A stretch of 64,000 nucleotides of DNA from Metopolophium dirhodum (lineage: Eukaryota; Arthropoda; Insecta; Hemiptera; Aphididae), in contig NC_083566.1 of the NCBI RefSeq assembly GCF_019925205.1, forward strand, positions 8,928,001 through 8,992,000. The letters run 5' to 3'. The notes below the pieces were generated by a model. The model did not search any database. It had not been told where the DNA came from and worked only from the letters and a program-made list of their open reading frames with translations. Below are positions 50,388-62,900 of this stretch, piece by piece; position 1 is the stretch's first letter; every line of letters starts with the position of its first letter. The position numbers and the translations under genes are program-made.

Positions 50388-53300
50388 ATTAACACTCTAT
50401 TAAACTCCATTAAATACACATATTTTTTACCATATTGATTTGGGTGGATTGGATTAAATATAATAATATAAAGATCTAAAATGATATCCAATTATAATAA
50501 CAATTTTACTTTCTGTGACCCTATAGTTACAAACAAAAAGATATTCGTTTTTCGTGAGCCAACAAATCCCTTTATGAGACCCTTTTTCAAATGTAAAATT
50601 AAAATAATTGGCTTCGAGGTACACATCCTTGGGTATAGGATTACCAATGAACCAAATTTCAGGACCACAAATACGATATACTTGGCTATGGATCGCATAT
50701 ATATACACACACATACAAACATTCCCTTTTATTAATATAGATTTATAATATATTGTACCTCATAATAACGTTTTCATAGTTAATTTGTATTTAATTCAAT
50801 TAAATAAGCATAGATATCACGAAAATTACTGTTTATTGACTCGTGTAAAATTTAAAAGATTTTGATTTCTCACTAGTTCTAACGTATATCTTAACACCCC
50901 GTCCCACATAACACTGAAGGGACTTTTTTTTATCATTCACTAGAAAAATGGCATTATGATTATTATTTTTGATGATAATATCCATGTAAAATGCATTGTA
51001 AGATAATTTAAAGCGTCAAACGAATATCTTTTTTAAAAACTATCCCAGTGACACTGTCTCAGATTAAAATGCTTTCGTTAATCTGTTATCATTATTATTA
51101 CATTATTGTGTCAAAATACAGGAATTACGGTACCTCTGTACTAATTAAAATAATTTAATAATGTGGTACTATTAGTTATCATACTTCGCCAATAAAGGAG
51201 AACTTTGGAGTTGGAATTTAATTCAGGAATTATTCAAAATGATTACTTAAGATAAATGTTGGAAAAAGTAATGTAATTTAAAAACATTTAGCGTACATTT
51301 TATATTGTGACAAATTAACTACACCTACTATAGTAAAATTTTAAGGGAATAATCCTTTTTGGTTTTTGTATTATAGTTGGTCCCTACTTGGTTTATTCGA
51401 TCTTCTAAATTTATTATATGCATTAAGTTTTTATTACTTAAATTGATAGAGTGAATGTTTGTTAAGTATCTCTTACGGCAAATTAGAGTATTTTAACGGT
51501 TTTATTATGATTAATTATCAAACTGCTATATAATATTGTAGGAGCTGCAGAAAAGAGTAAAATAAAGTAACTATAATTCTTGCAGGACAAAGAAGTTAGT
51601 ATTTTAATGATTTCCTCACAATATAAACGCGTTATAATAATATAAATGCTTAATTTCCAACTTTCCAATGTTATTAAATCTTTAATTATATCATTCTTAC
51701 AATCGTGAAAATGATTTATTTACTAATAATAATATATAAAAATGCAACACAATATTTATATTACTATAACTTATACAAAACTATATGATCAAAGATAATA
51801 ATGTTCCCTGCATTACACATATAAACAAATATTCCTAGCATTTTTATTAACTTTATAATAGTTTATTAGAGTACCCGAACTTTGAAAATTATCAATGTCC
51901 AATTAAAGTGTATTGATCTATATTGATATGTGGCGTTTTATTTAAAAATTGAATTGAGTTCATAAAGCATTTAAAAATGTCATTGATAAATATAATAATA
52001 TATACGTTAAACGTTTTAAGTTCCAACGAAAAATATTCTTTAGTTACTAGAAAATATCTAAAATCGTTATTAGTTGTTTAAATAACTAATTTCGTACTAA
52101 TTTGTATTTCAAATGATTATAACTAAACAATTAAGTGAATGTATCTTAAATATTTTTAAATTGATTTAATAATTAATTAATACGAATTTGAGGAATAGGT
52201 ATATGGATATTATCCATAACATATTACAGTATCTTATATAATCTTATATAATATTACACATACAGTGTTCCATTTAAGTATCAAAACATTTTTTATTTTT
52301 TCATATTCTTAAGTATTTATGGTCACAACACATCAAAAGAAAATATTGTTTTATATAAATTTTTTATCATATCGGTTACCACTAACCTACTTAAGTTCTA
52401 TTTTGATTAAAAAAAATATCTAATATTAACTAAATAGTTTTTTTATTTAAATAATCAATTGAATTGTAGATGAGTGATGGACCGATTGAATGACACATTT
52501 TTGGGGATTCCCTTGTCATTCTACTCCACTCGTCTAGTTCTAAACGATTGTAAATTGATCTTTCTCTACAAACATATACATATATATATATATATATTAT
52601 ATCATATAATATATAAGTGAACATTTCAGAAGATATTAGACAGGGTCCACATGGAGTAGAAAGTCTGCTAAATTGAAATTCAGTTATGTATTCGGGTTTC
52701 AATAATGTATATATAAACCGGACTTATTCAATAACTTAGTTTGATTCGATTAACTTTTTGAGATAGAGCGCGAGCGCGTTTTATTTCATTAACAATTTAA
52801 GGTGAAAGTGCTCGTTGCATTTCTGATGTGTTTCTGGAGGGATGGCATTTTTAATATTAAGGTTTCCTATAAATGTTTGTGCACGCATGTATAATATACT
52901 ATTAATAATAAATACATAGATATAACATGTGTGTATAAGTGTAGGTAGTCAGTTTTGGTACTTGCATTTGACGTAAGTTATTTAATGAGATTTATAAAAA
53001 GAAAAAATCACTTGTAATCGTACGCAGAGTTAATGATGGACACAGTGGTTATTTGCTCCAATCTCTGGTTTACCAGATTTTTAAATTTATTGACTATGTC
53101 TGTTTAGCCCATAAATTACAAAAATCAACAATACCCGAGAACAGTTTATATCTATTTATGTACCTACTTTAAAATTAGATCCTCGACCGAAATCATAAAT
53201 TTTTACATAATTTGTATAATATGTACTTATGACAGTAAGTTGAGAGTATCATATATTTATCAAAGTGCATAAAAATGAAAGTGCAGTATATTATACTATA

Positions 53301-54285
53301 TAATATGAAATGTGTATAACAATTATGCATACGTACAATGTATACAATGACGTATTTTAATATTTCATTTAACACACACACACACTAACACACACATACC
53401 ACTCAATATACATAATACATACATAGGTAGGTATTATATATTACTAAGAGTACGCATCAATTTTGTGGAGCTACGTTTCTGGGTGCAATTACAGTTTTTA
53501 CATTATTATTTTAATATCGTGTCTGACTAATGGATGTGTATTTACTGTAAAAAATATACCATACATAATCATGATATACTTATATAATAATATAATATAC
53601 ACGATACATAAATACTGTTAAATGTACAGAATCTGATAATGGTTTGTCATTATTCATATATAATTAACGATCTTATTTAACAAAAAATGAACCCTTTGAG
53701 GTACGCAAAAAATATCATTTTTTTTTAAATGATTATAATAAATAATATCTATATAAGGTTTATTTCGAAAATACTTAACAATAATTTAAAAAAAATTCAA
53801 AATAAATAACATATATCTGTCACTATTTGTTTATAATTAATATAAATTGACGATTCTGAGTGAAACTTGGTCGAACATTCAATATTTGTTATTATATGTA
53901 AAATGAACGAGAATACTAATTTATCACTTTACCCAGAAATGCTTTTTTTTTGTTTCAAACTAAATTATATTTGTACGTCCCTAAAATAAAAAATGGTTAG
54001 AGTTTAAGGTCTGCAACAATACTAATTATTAAATTATAACGATAAACACAAAATCAAATTATAGTATGAAAAACGGATGTGTCGTACGTAAATTAGAACG
54101 TTTTTCTGTGTTTCAGTAGTTTTTTCTTATGTACGAGTATTACAATAAAACGTGAGAAAATCAAAAAATACATTTTAAAGTACTGCGACCAACAATTTCC
54201 TACCAGAAACCGGATAATCATGAGAAGATCATATCACTTCTTCAACAGTCGAACCAATTTCGTTGCTAAATAAATATAATAATAT
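50388..54285. other. Long AT-rich non-coding stretch
   Basis: I see no supportable gene. The open frames near 50454-50735 and 52430-52702 lie in AT-rich DNA on both strands and show no domain. A (CA)n run lies at 53371-53397. GATTCTGAGTGAAACTTGG near 53852 resembles an end of the repeat at 54412-55850. Confidence 0.5.
53371..53397. repeat. (CA)n microsatellite
   Basis: Two CA runs are separated by CTA. Confidence 0.9.
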
Positions 54286-54315
54286 GATATAAACGTACGT
54301 GATATAAACGTACGT
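54286..54315 (+). repeat. Perfect 15-bp tandem duplication
   Basis: GATATAAACGTACGT occurs twice in direct tandem (54286-54300 and 54301-54315). Confidence 0.95.
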
Positions 54316-54411
54316 GCTATATTGTATTATACGACACAATGTTAAACTCTTATACTTTTAAAAATATAAATATTATGATTACGTAGGTCTCACGTACCGA
54401 ATATAATATAA

Positions 54412-55850
54412 AAAAGGTGGGTAAGTGGATGTCGCTCTGCTGTACAGTAGGTTACAAGGGGGTCACTGTAATGGATGGTGTTAAATTTGAATTCAATGAT
54501 ATAATAATATCATTGTATAAGAAAAACGATTCTGAGCGAAAACGGTCAGTTAGCCTATGATATTACCAAGTATATTTGATGATATTATTGTGAATAAAGA
54601 AATTTATAAATAACCTATTTACGTGGAGCCTTGTTTTAAATTTTCAATCCTTAGCTATAACATTTAAACATTTTATAAATTTTTTAACTACAAAATAATT
54701 ATTACATTTTAAATTTGATAAATTTTGTCAAAATTTGAACTTTAAATGCTTTAAAAAAAAAAATTGTGCCTATGTATTTGTAATATTTTTCAATTGCTAT
54801 TGTAACAATATATCAGGAGTCTTGTATACAATTTTCACGCTTTTCTACCCTACAAATAAAATTTTATTGATATTCACAGAAAAAAAAACTAAAAAAATTG
54901 AGAACTGACAATGTCCGTAAACAGCTCAAAAAGACTCAAATTATTTTCAAAATTTTATCGTGTATATAAAATGCTCATATAAACATTCAGTGAAATTTTC
55001 AAGTATCTACAGTCATACGTTTTTTAATTACAACAAAATAGCAAAATCGTTACATGAGATATCGAGTGAATATCAAATGTTGTAAAAATATGAATTTCAA
55101 ACGCTCATAAAAATTTAATTTGACTTTCTTGTAGACATTTATTTTTTGATAAAAGTAGAAAAACTTATGGACAATCTTGTATTACATTTTAAAATCTTTG
55201 ATTTAAAAAGAAAAATTTTTATGAATTCTCAACTCAAAATAATTTGCTAATTTTCGTGATTTTTCCGTATTTTGTCAAGATTTGAACTTTAAATGCTTAT
55301 AAATAAAAACTGTGACTAAGGATTTTTAATTTTTTCATCTGCCTTTGAAACAATAATCTAGGAACCTTGTATTAAATTTTCAAGCTTTTTTAACCAACAA
55401 GTAAAATTTTATTTATATTTATAGAAAAAAAAACTAAAAAAATTGAAAACTGACAATGGCCGTAAACAGCTCAAAAAGAGTCAAAATATTTTGTAAATTT
55501 TATGGTGTATAGAAAATGCTAATATAAACATTCAGTCAAAATTTCATGTCCCTACGGTCATTTGTTTTAGAGTTACACCAAAAACCAAAATCGATTTTCT
55601 CGAAAACAGATTTTGCGTAAAAATTCCCATTTTTCTTTTGTTTTTCACGTCGCCTTTGAAAACTACTGAGAACTACTTTTGACCCCCCAAAGCACCAACT
55701 AGATTCACTTTCTTATCAGAAAAGTTACTGTTGAAGAAAATCCAAGCACTTTTACGGTCCTAAAAGGTGATGACAGACACAAAAAGAAATCACACATCAT
55801 TGTAAAATCAATACATTCATCGCTTCGCTCAGAATCTAAAAGAAAAATTG
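54412..55850. mobile_element. Non-coding interspersed repeat with an internal tandem duplication
   Basis: A repeat starting near GGTGGGTAAGTGGATGTCGC (54416) contains the inverted ends GATTCTGAGCGAA (54528-54540) and TTCGCTCAGAATC (55824-55836), a perfect 13-bp pair. Inside, a segment of about 546 bp is duplicated in tandem: TTTTGTCAAAATTTGAAC (54723) aligns with TTTTGTCAAGATTTGAAC (55270), and TGACAATGTCCGTAAACAGC (54906) aligns with TGACAATGGCCGTAAACAGC (55451), at offsets of 545-547. The repeat units run about 54628-55173 and 55174-55735. There is no ORF. I recognise it as a common aphid repeat type. A DNA-transposon derivative is plausible from the inverted ends, but its true limits are unclear. 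Confidence 0.65.
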
Positions 55851-58311
55851 TTCTTAGTAATTAATAATTTACTGTTGTACCTAATACGAATAGTAGATCG
55901 TCGTTAAATTTAAAAGTTTCAATTTCTGAAAATACATATTATTACAATATTATTGCAGGTGTGTATTCTATATTAATTTAGAACACTTTTATGATAGTAT
56001 ATGATGTATATCTCTTGCAAATATTGAATTAAATACACTTTTTTCAATTCATTTTCAATCCAAAATAACTAAGTATTGCGAGTAATTTTGTTAAACACGA
56101 AAGGTATTTAATTTTATTTTCGTTAGGTAATATAATTATTCATTGAAGAATGTTTCTCTAAGAATCATTTACTCGTTTTAATGAAATTATACAGTTCGGT
56201 TAATACGATTTTATTTTACACCTATACAATACTGTTATAACGAATTTTAATAGTTTAGTTTATAAGTTAAACTCATAGGTTTAACGTTAAAGTTCTACTG
56301 CATATTTAACTGAATTTAACTTAATTCTTAGTAAACTAATAGGACATTATGTATATAATTAATGCATTATGTCTATATGCATCATTCATCGTATTTGATA
56401 TAAATCTAATATTAACAATACAAGTGATTACCCCTAAAATTAAAAACTAAAGATTTGGATAGGTATTTTTGTAGAAAATAATATGATTTTCAGTTTTAAG
56501 TTTTCTTAATTTTCCATTCCACTTTATTTCGTTATGTTCCTGAAAATGCGTGAAATATGCTTACACATAATGATTTTATACCATGAGTTTATTTAATGAT
56601 ATGTTTTAATAAAGTCAGAGTATTAAAATATGTTGGTTAAATATTATATTTTGTAACTTTTTTTATCTGTTTTTTTTTTTAAGCCGCATTAAACCACTAT
56701 CAGTAGTTGATTCACACAATAATAAAAAGTGTGTTCGTTGCTTTGTTTTAAAGTACATACGGTATTATTAAAAGTGTAAAAATATGCATGCATAGTATAA
56801 TAATATAATATTGATTAAAATATAAGACTCGTGATCAATATTTATTTTTAGGTGAATGCGTTCGGCTTTCAACGTTATTTTGTGCTGAACATTCGAACGT
56901 GCTTTATAATTTTTAAAGCTGCGGTATTAGTAAAAGGAAACCGTACGACAGAATATAATAGGTAAGGTATAATACCGGAAGGTTAATTAAATTTCCTATA
57001 AATTAACATCTCGACTTATAATATATATATATATATACATGTATCCATATATTATATTTTAAACAGTAATGTAGACTTATTCTGACATACAGGAACGAGA
57101 AATTTAATTAATCTTGATTCTTGGATAAATATAATATTATCGTAAATTAAACATTCTATGAATGAGTATTTTTGAATAATTATGATGAATGTCGAGACAA
57201 GACGATGTTTAATCCAGCCGGATTTGATGAATTATTAAATTATGTTTTCTCGTTACGTCTCTTGCGGAATATTTATATTATATATTACAAAGATGTAGAA
57301 CAAAACTTTTTAAACGCTTTTCCATTTACTCCGACTTGTTCGCTCAAAACTTTTTCCACCTTATTAACACTGTCCCGTGGAATTTTTTTTATCTTCATCG
57401 CCGTGGGACGGTAGAATAATATCACGGTCGTTATATCTGTATTCCATGATTCTACATTAATTCTACGGGGATTACAACAATGGTGTGTTGTGCAAAATAA
57501 TATAATGTGTATTATTGTAATTTTTTATGATTGATATTATATTGTAATCGAGTTTAGCTGTATTATAGGTACAATAGTTACACATTATTGTAAGTGAAGT
57601 GTTACATTGTGCGAACGTGCACAATCGCACCAATTACGATCGGATAAAATCTGCTTCAAACGGAATTCCGTGATCCCGAGGAAACACTTAGGTCTGCGGT
57701 GCGCGGTAATTACGCAATAGTGCATGTAACGTCGGAGGTGGATATCAATTTTCGGCGCTCAATCCTTTGGTATTGTCGGCAGTAACCACAGATTCTGGTC
57801 ACGTACAAATACATTGTTACAGGATCGGACGGAAACATCCCTTTTATCCCATATTATGTATAATGTATATCGTAATTATGTGCGTATGTATATTCGTGTA
57901 TAACGGGCAAAGGATTATCAGAAATAATGCAAAGGTATATATTACGATAATAATGTGGTAGTCGTACGAATGAGTCGTTGACGACACGATGGTGCGCTTC
58001 ACTCATTGACTGCGTTTGTGGTCATGTACATAGTTGTAAGTACATAATATAATGTTAAACTTATACTATATATAGAGTGAATCACCTAAATTCCTTGAAA
58101 CAGCTGGATTAGAATTTTGATTTAGACACGTCATCATAATTGTATATAAAAAAATCATTGTCTTAAAATGTATAATAATAGGGAGGTACATATGCTCCTC
58201 ATTTGAATAAAGTAGATTAATATCTTCACAGCATATTCCTTTAAATATATGCCAACAAAATATAAATATATTAAATATGGTCTTTATAGAACCACATCAA
58301 TATAAAACATT
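55851..58311. other. AT-rich non-coding stretch
   Basis: I see no gene. The open frames at 57172-57414 and 57767-57961 have no recognisable domain. GC rises slightly around 57600-57800. Confidence 0.5.
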
Positions 58312-58856
58312 GAGGGGGAGGGGGGGGGGAAATTATTTTGATTTACAGATAATATACTTGGAAATAATTTCATACCCATACAAATTCAATTTCTATTAGG
58401 TATGTCAATTAAGAAAATAATAGTAAAATTACAGTCGACCATCTATAATGATAACTAAAAAATTATTTAAACTATTTATATCCGTTAAAATAGAATACTT
58501 AAAATACACAGTGGTCGTGCATTTAACATACATTTATTTGTAATTTCAATAATATGTTATTGAAAATTTATTATTATGGAACTTTAAGCTAAAATATTTG
58601 TAAAATATAATATTACAATTAGATGTATTTGTAAACAATATAGTACATTTTTATTTCTATATTTAATGTATTTACAAAATGTTTTTATGATTTAATTTTC
58701 AGAATTACGATTAATTTCATTAAAAAAAAAAAATGATTTAGACAATTTTTCTTTTACTCAAATTGTCGAACTTTTATGGCGCATTGGCACAGTTTAAAAT
58801 ATAATAACTTTGTCTTATATATCGTTGTACGGTTTTTTTTGAAGGGGGGGGGGGGG
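58312..58856. repeat. Paired G-runs
   Basis: An interrupted run of 15 G's in 18 bases (58312-58329) and a 13-G run (58844-58856) lie about 530 bp apart in the same orientation. Each is followed by AAATATTTTG-like sequence (AAATTATTTTGA and GGAAATATTTTGA). Either run might mark a mobile-element end, as G tracts do just inside the left ends of the elements at 8652 and 41404. No terminal repeats or duplications are seen. Confidence 0.3.
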
Positions 58857-59040
58857 AGGAAATATTTTGAAAAATATAAAAAAATTTTCAATTCCTATAT
58901 AATGAATACGAGAAGTATACTGTCGGACATAATAAGTACAAATATATATTATATTGTACGAGTCGGGGTGGGTAAAAGGTCTGTCTCGCTTGTGGTGGTA
59001 GGTATAAAATCGACGTTACGTGTTATAATATTACGTATAA

Positions 59041-59061
59041 TTTATATATATATATATATAT
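59041..59061. repeat. (TA)n microsatellite
   Basis: This is an uninterrupted TA run of about 20 bases. Confidence 0.85.
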
Positions 59062-59109
59062 TATGTTCTTAACATTTCCGTTGTCGTCTGCAAATACCAG
59101 AACGAATAA

Positions 59110-59580
59110 CGATAGTAAATTTTCATTAAAAAAAACCCATCGCAGACACCACACCGCGGTGTCGACGACTACGATGGGTGCGTGTGTAGAGTAAAAATTA
59201 TGATCACTGGTTGAGTGGGGGAGGGGGTTGACGATTCTCCGGGGACTCGTTAACCCGTCTCCTCCCCCCCCTCATGTGCGCCGGGCATTCACCACTATTT
59301 CCGCTGAACCGCTGAATCGTGAGCATGCAAGTGTCCGCTTGTATGTCTGTCTGTGTGTGATTGTATTGGTGTGTGAGTGCGTATTTATGTGCGGTGCTTG
59401 CGTTGCATCATCGCAGAGGCTGCGGTAAATCGGAAGAGTTCGATTTTGGCGTCAAATATACGAACCACCGCTCCACCGCCATCCCCGCTTCCGCCGACCG
59501 CCACGAACCCTTCTACCGTCTGCCCGTCGCGGATCGGTGTCGCTTCCACAATGGTTAGGAAAAATAGAAAGAGAGGAATT
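59110..59580. promoter_or_regulatory. CpG-rich block with imperfect hairpin, possible promoter or first exon
   Basis: GC and CpG are much higher than in the flanks. It contains a 12-bp palindrome ACACCGCGGTGT (near 59151) and an imperfect G-run/C-run foldback (TGAGTGGGGGAGGGGG near 59213, CCTCCCCCCCCTCA near 59261). Several short open frames overlap on both strands (71-77 codons), none with a domain. GAGGCTGCGGTAAATC near 59415 resembles a splice donor. This composition could suit an unmethylated promoter or non-coding first exon, but that is inference. Confidence 0.3.
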
Positions 59581-59656
59581 AAAAAAAAAAACATACACAA
59601 ATATGCATAACATATTATGATATAAAGTTATATATTATTGTGCTAACAAAAAACAG

Positions 59657-59755
59657 ATGCCCACCTTGGTGAATTCTCAGACTTTGCACGATTGTCCCAT
59701 GCAGGACGCTAAAGTATGGGGTAGGAAAAAATCCTTTCTACAAAATAAACCGTAA
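59657..59755 (+). CDS. Short open frame after an acceptor-like site
   Basis: A 32-codon frame starts ATGCCCACCTTG directly after AAAACAG, with TGCTAAC upstream (a branchpoint-like word), and ends at TAA 59753-59755. It begins MPTLVNSQTLHDCPMQDAK. GC is higher than the flanks for about 80 bases. It could be a small coding or non-coding exon downstream of the CpG block at 59110-59580, or chance. No polypyrimidine tract supports the acceptor. Confidence 0.15.
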   Translation: MPTLVNSQTLHDCPMQDAKVWGRKKSFLQNKP

Positions 59756-59822
59756 ATTAAAAAAAAAACGTTATACAACGTCGTTCATAGCTGCAATGTT
59801 ATAAATGAAAAAAACCCGACCA

Positions 59823-59905
59823 AGTCACTCTGCAGTATATAGTGTACCTACCTCGCCATTGGGTAGTTTTCTGTAATGGATGTGTTAAATTCCAATTCAA
59901 GAGAA
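59823..59905 (+). repeat. Diverged relative of the repeat at 54412-55850
   Basis: GTCACTCTGCAGTATATAGT and TGTAATGGATGTGTTAAAT align with GTCGCTCTGCTGTACAGTAG and TGTAATGGATGGTGTTAAAT near 54430-54485. Only the left part of that repeat is present here. Confidence 0.5.
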
Positions 59906-62900
59906 ACCATGTCTGTCAGCTTCTATTTCAAAGGATACTTTATAATTTATTTATTTTATTACAAGTTTGATGGTAGTTAAATTAGTTTAAAAAATATATA
60001 TATAATATATTGTTGCGCAAATAATAATGATTATTGTATAATAACTAATAATTTATTATAATATTTCATTATAGGTAAATTACATATACCAAAGCATAGT
60101 GTGCATAAATTTGCGGTATAAGTAACTGGAAAGCGTAGAACTAAAGTATAATATATATAGTAGTTCTATGATCACTGGTTCGGATGATTTAAATATTATG
60201 CATATAGAAACATATAATTTTATTATATAATATCATACCATACATTAATCACGCACAAATTTAAGTCAAATGTATTGCTCGAATTCTCGGACATACATAT
60301 TTTATATTTATTATAATATTATCAAACAAACATTTTTGAGCTCAATCCATTCCGTTGCTTTCCATTAACGATTTTTTTAAATGGTCGATTTACAACCATA
60401 GTATATTATAATATGTACTACTATTATATGCATAATATACTTTCACTCAAACTCATTTAATATACATTACTGCTTGAAAAATATACTGAACAGACATATT
60501 ATTTATCCATGTATAACGATATAGATTAACAGTAAAAAGTATATACATTTATTACATATTATAGTCCACATATATTATTATTATTATTGTTTAATACAAA
60601 CATGATGTCATGATAAAAACATTGGAAACATACCCATTTTCGATTAATAGTCATTAGTTCGCGTTCTATAGATACATAATCATATATTATCACTATTATG
60701 TCCATTGGCCATAGTAAAATCGATTTTTATTTTAAAAAATAGTTTAATGTCATCATTCTTATAACCTTATGAATTATATGTCAATTACATTATAGGTTGT
60801 AATATTTTTCTTCATGCGGAACTTTGTAGTTTTTAGTAATGCAACTATTAATCATTATAATCATTAGTCCATGTCAAAACCGATATTCATTATTTTAAAG
60901 TGTATCTAGTTCATCAGGTATATCCAAAAGTGCATAATATAATTAAACTAAAAAATAAAACTATTCAAAATATTAAACTTATTTTTTTCAAGACACTGCA
61001 TTTACTTGTTTATTTTTTACTTTATACTAATTTTGGATGTGTAAGTAAATATTTATTTTTATTTATTTTTTCACAATTTCCCATCTAAAATTTGTTATAA
61101 ATGTCACACATTATCATGTTTTTCATAGTATGCCGTATACGTTTATTTTAATATATTGCAACGCAACTAGACAGTATAATAGCCAAAAACTATAAGCGAA
61201 GGTAATTAGCATTACAAATTTCAATAGGCTTTAAAATCTAGTTAGACTTTAGTTAAATGTATCAGTTTGTATACAGTTATTCACTTTCACTATTCAATAA
61301 AACACAGTACCTACCTATAACTACGAATTGGCACAAAATCCACCAGTTAATATATTTTGAAACAATCTAGTGGAAACTTGAAAGTTCTCACTCCCGTTAC
61401 AACAATCAATATATTATATTGGCGATACATTATACGAAGGAAAACTTTAAAACTATAACCTATGCACAGTACCGACCTATTACACATATACGTGCAATAA
61501 AAATAGAAGAAATATTCAAGTACTCTCGGTACATCAACAGTTTAAAGTTTCACGTTGTTGGTTTTTTCTATAATAATTCACACAGAGTATATTGTTTCAG
61601 TACTTATGCAATATAGACGGATTAAAAATATTAATGTATATTGTTATAGCAGGCACTTGTTCACGCCCGTTTCCGTTAATGAAAAACCTTCTGAAATTAT
61701 TTTGTGTGCCGCCGGTGGTGTATCCGTACCGCTTGTGTATAATACAGACATCAAAGTGTGTTGATATTCCTTTGTAAAAATATGTAATATGTGAGGAAAA
61801 ATTCAAAGCTAAGCATAAACGCGGTAAATGCAGAATAATTTCAAATTTTTGTTTGATAATATACAAGTGGGTTTATATATGTACACATAATGTACACACG
61901 GACATATCGCTTCACGGCCATAAAATAAACAATTATAATTATAATGTATTAATGTATATTATAAAAGCAGGTAACCACTAACCGTACACATATTATAATA
62001 TTATTATGGTACCGCTACGGCAAAAGCGCGTTAAACGATTTTTTTTTTACCCAGAGTAAAATATTATAGGTATATATTATTATTCTATATCTATACATAA
62101 TAAAATAATATAATTTAAAAAGTTTCACAGTGAAGACCAAAAAAAAAAATCTATCCACTTTGAATCCGTCAAAAAGTTTAGTTTTTGTACTGTCATGACC
62201 GCTAGGCTATTGCGGACGGAATAAATAAATAACGTCAGCGGGACCGCTTTTGGCAGTTCTTTTTTTTTTTTTTTTTAAAAAAATTGTGAAACCTGGCTGC
62301 GCGTTATTTTAATTGAAATGTAAAAGGGCCACGGGTCGATTACAAAACGTTGACATAGAATTGTATTATATTATTCAAAAGTCGTGATTATTTTTTTGTT
62401 AAATTGTATTTTTTTTACACTCACCTCCAACACAATAGTTGATATTATAGTGCAAAGCTATCAGATAGAGAAACCTGAATCTGATGACCTAGAATTTGCA
62501 ACGGTTAAGTCCTCGGTGTATTTTGTGTAGGTGCCGTCTTAATTTCGACATGAGAAATAAATGGAAGCATCATACAATAATACAATACCTACTGATAATA
62601 CATGAATAGATACCACTGTAATTACTTGTTATAATTGCCAATATAATATCATAGGCTCCATAAGCTAATCATACGAATTACGAGGGACAATAATTGAATA
62701 TATTATATTAAAATGTATATTTCAATGATTAACACTACATGTTTTTTAAATATCAAAAGCAATAATCTGCCGCAGAATTTTAAGTAAAATATAAGTAATT
62801 ATAGAACTTCAATCCAAAAACCAACAATACTATATTTTATTTTTACACATAACAAACATTTACTGAGAAGCCGGCTGAAACGTGAAATCATTAAACGTAT

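Noticed and set aside
50454..50735. Three overlapping frames on both strands
   Set aside because: The composition is that of AT-rich DNA with no domain, and simultaneous opening on both strands argues for chance.
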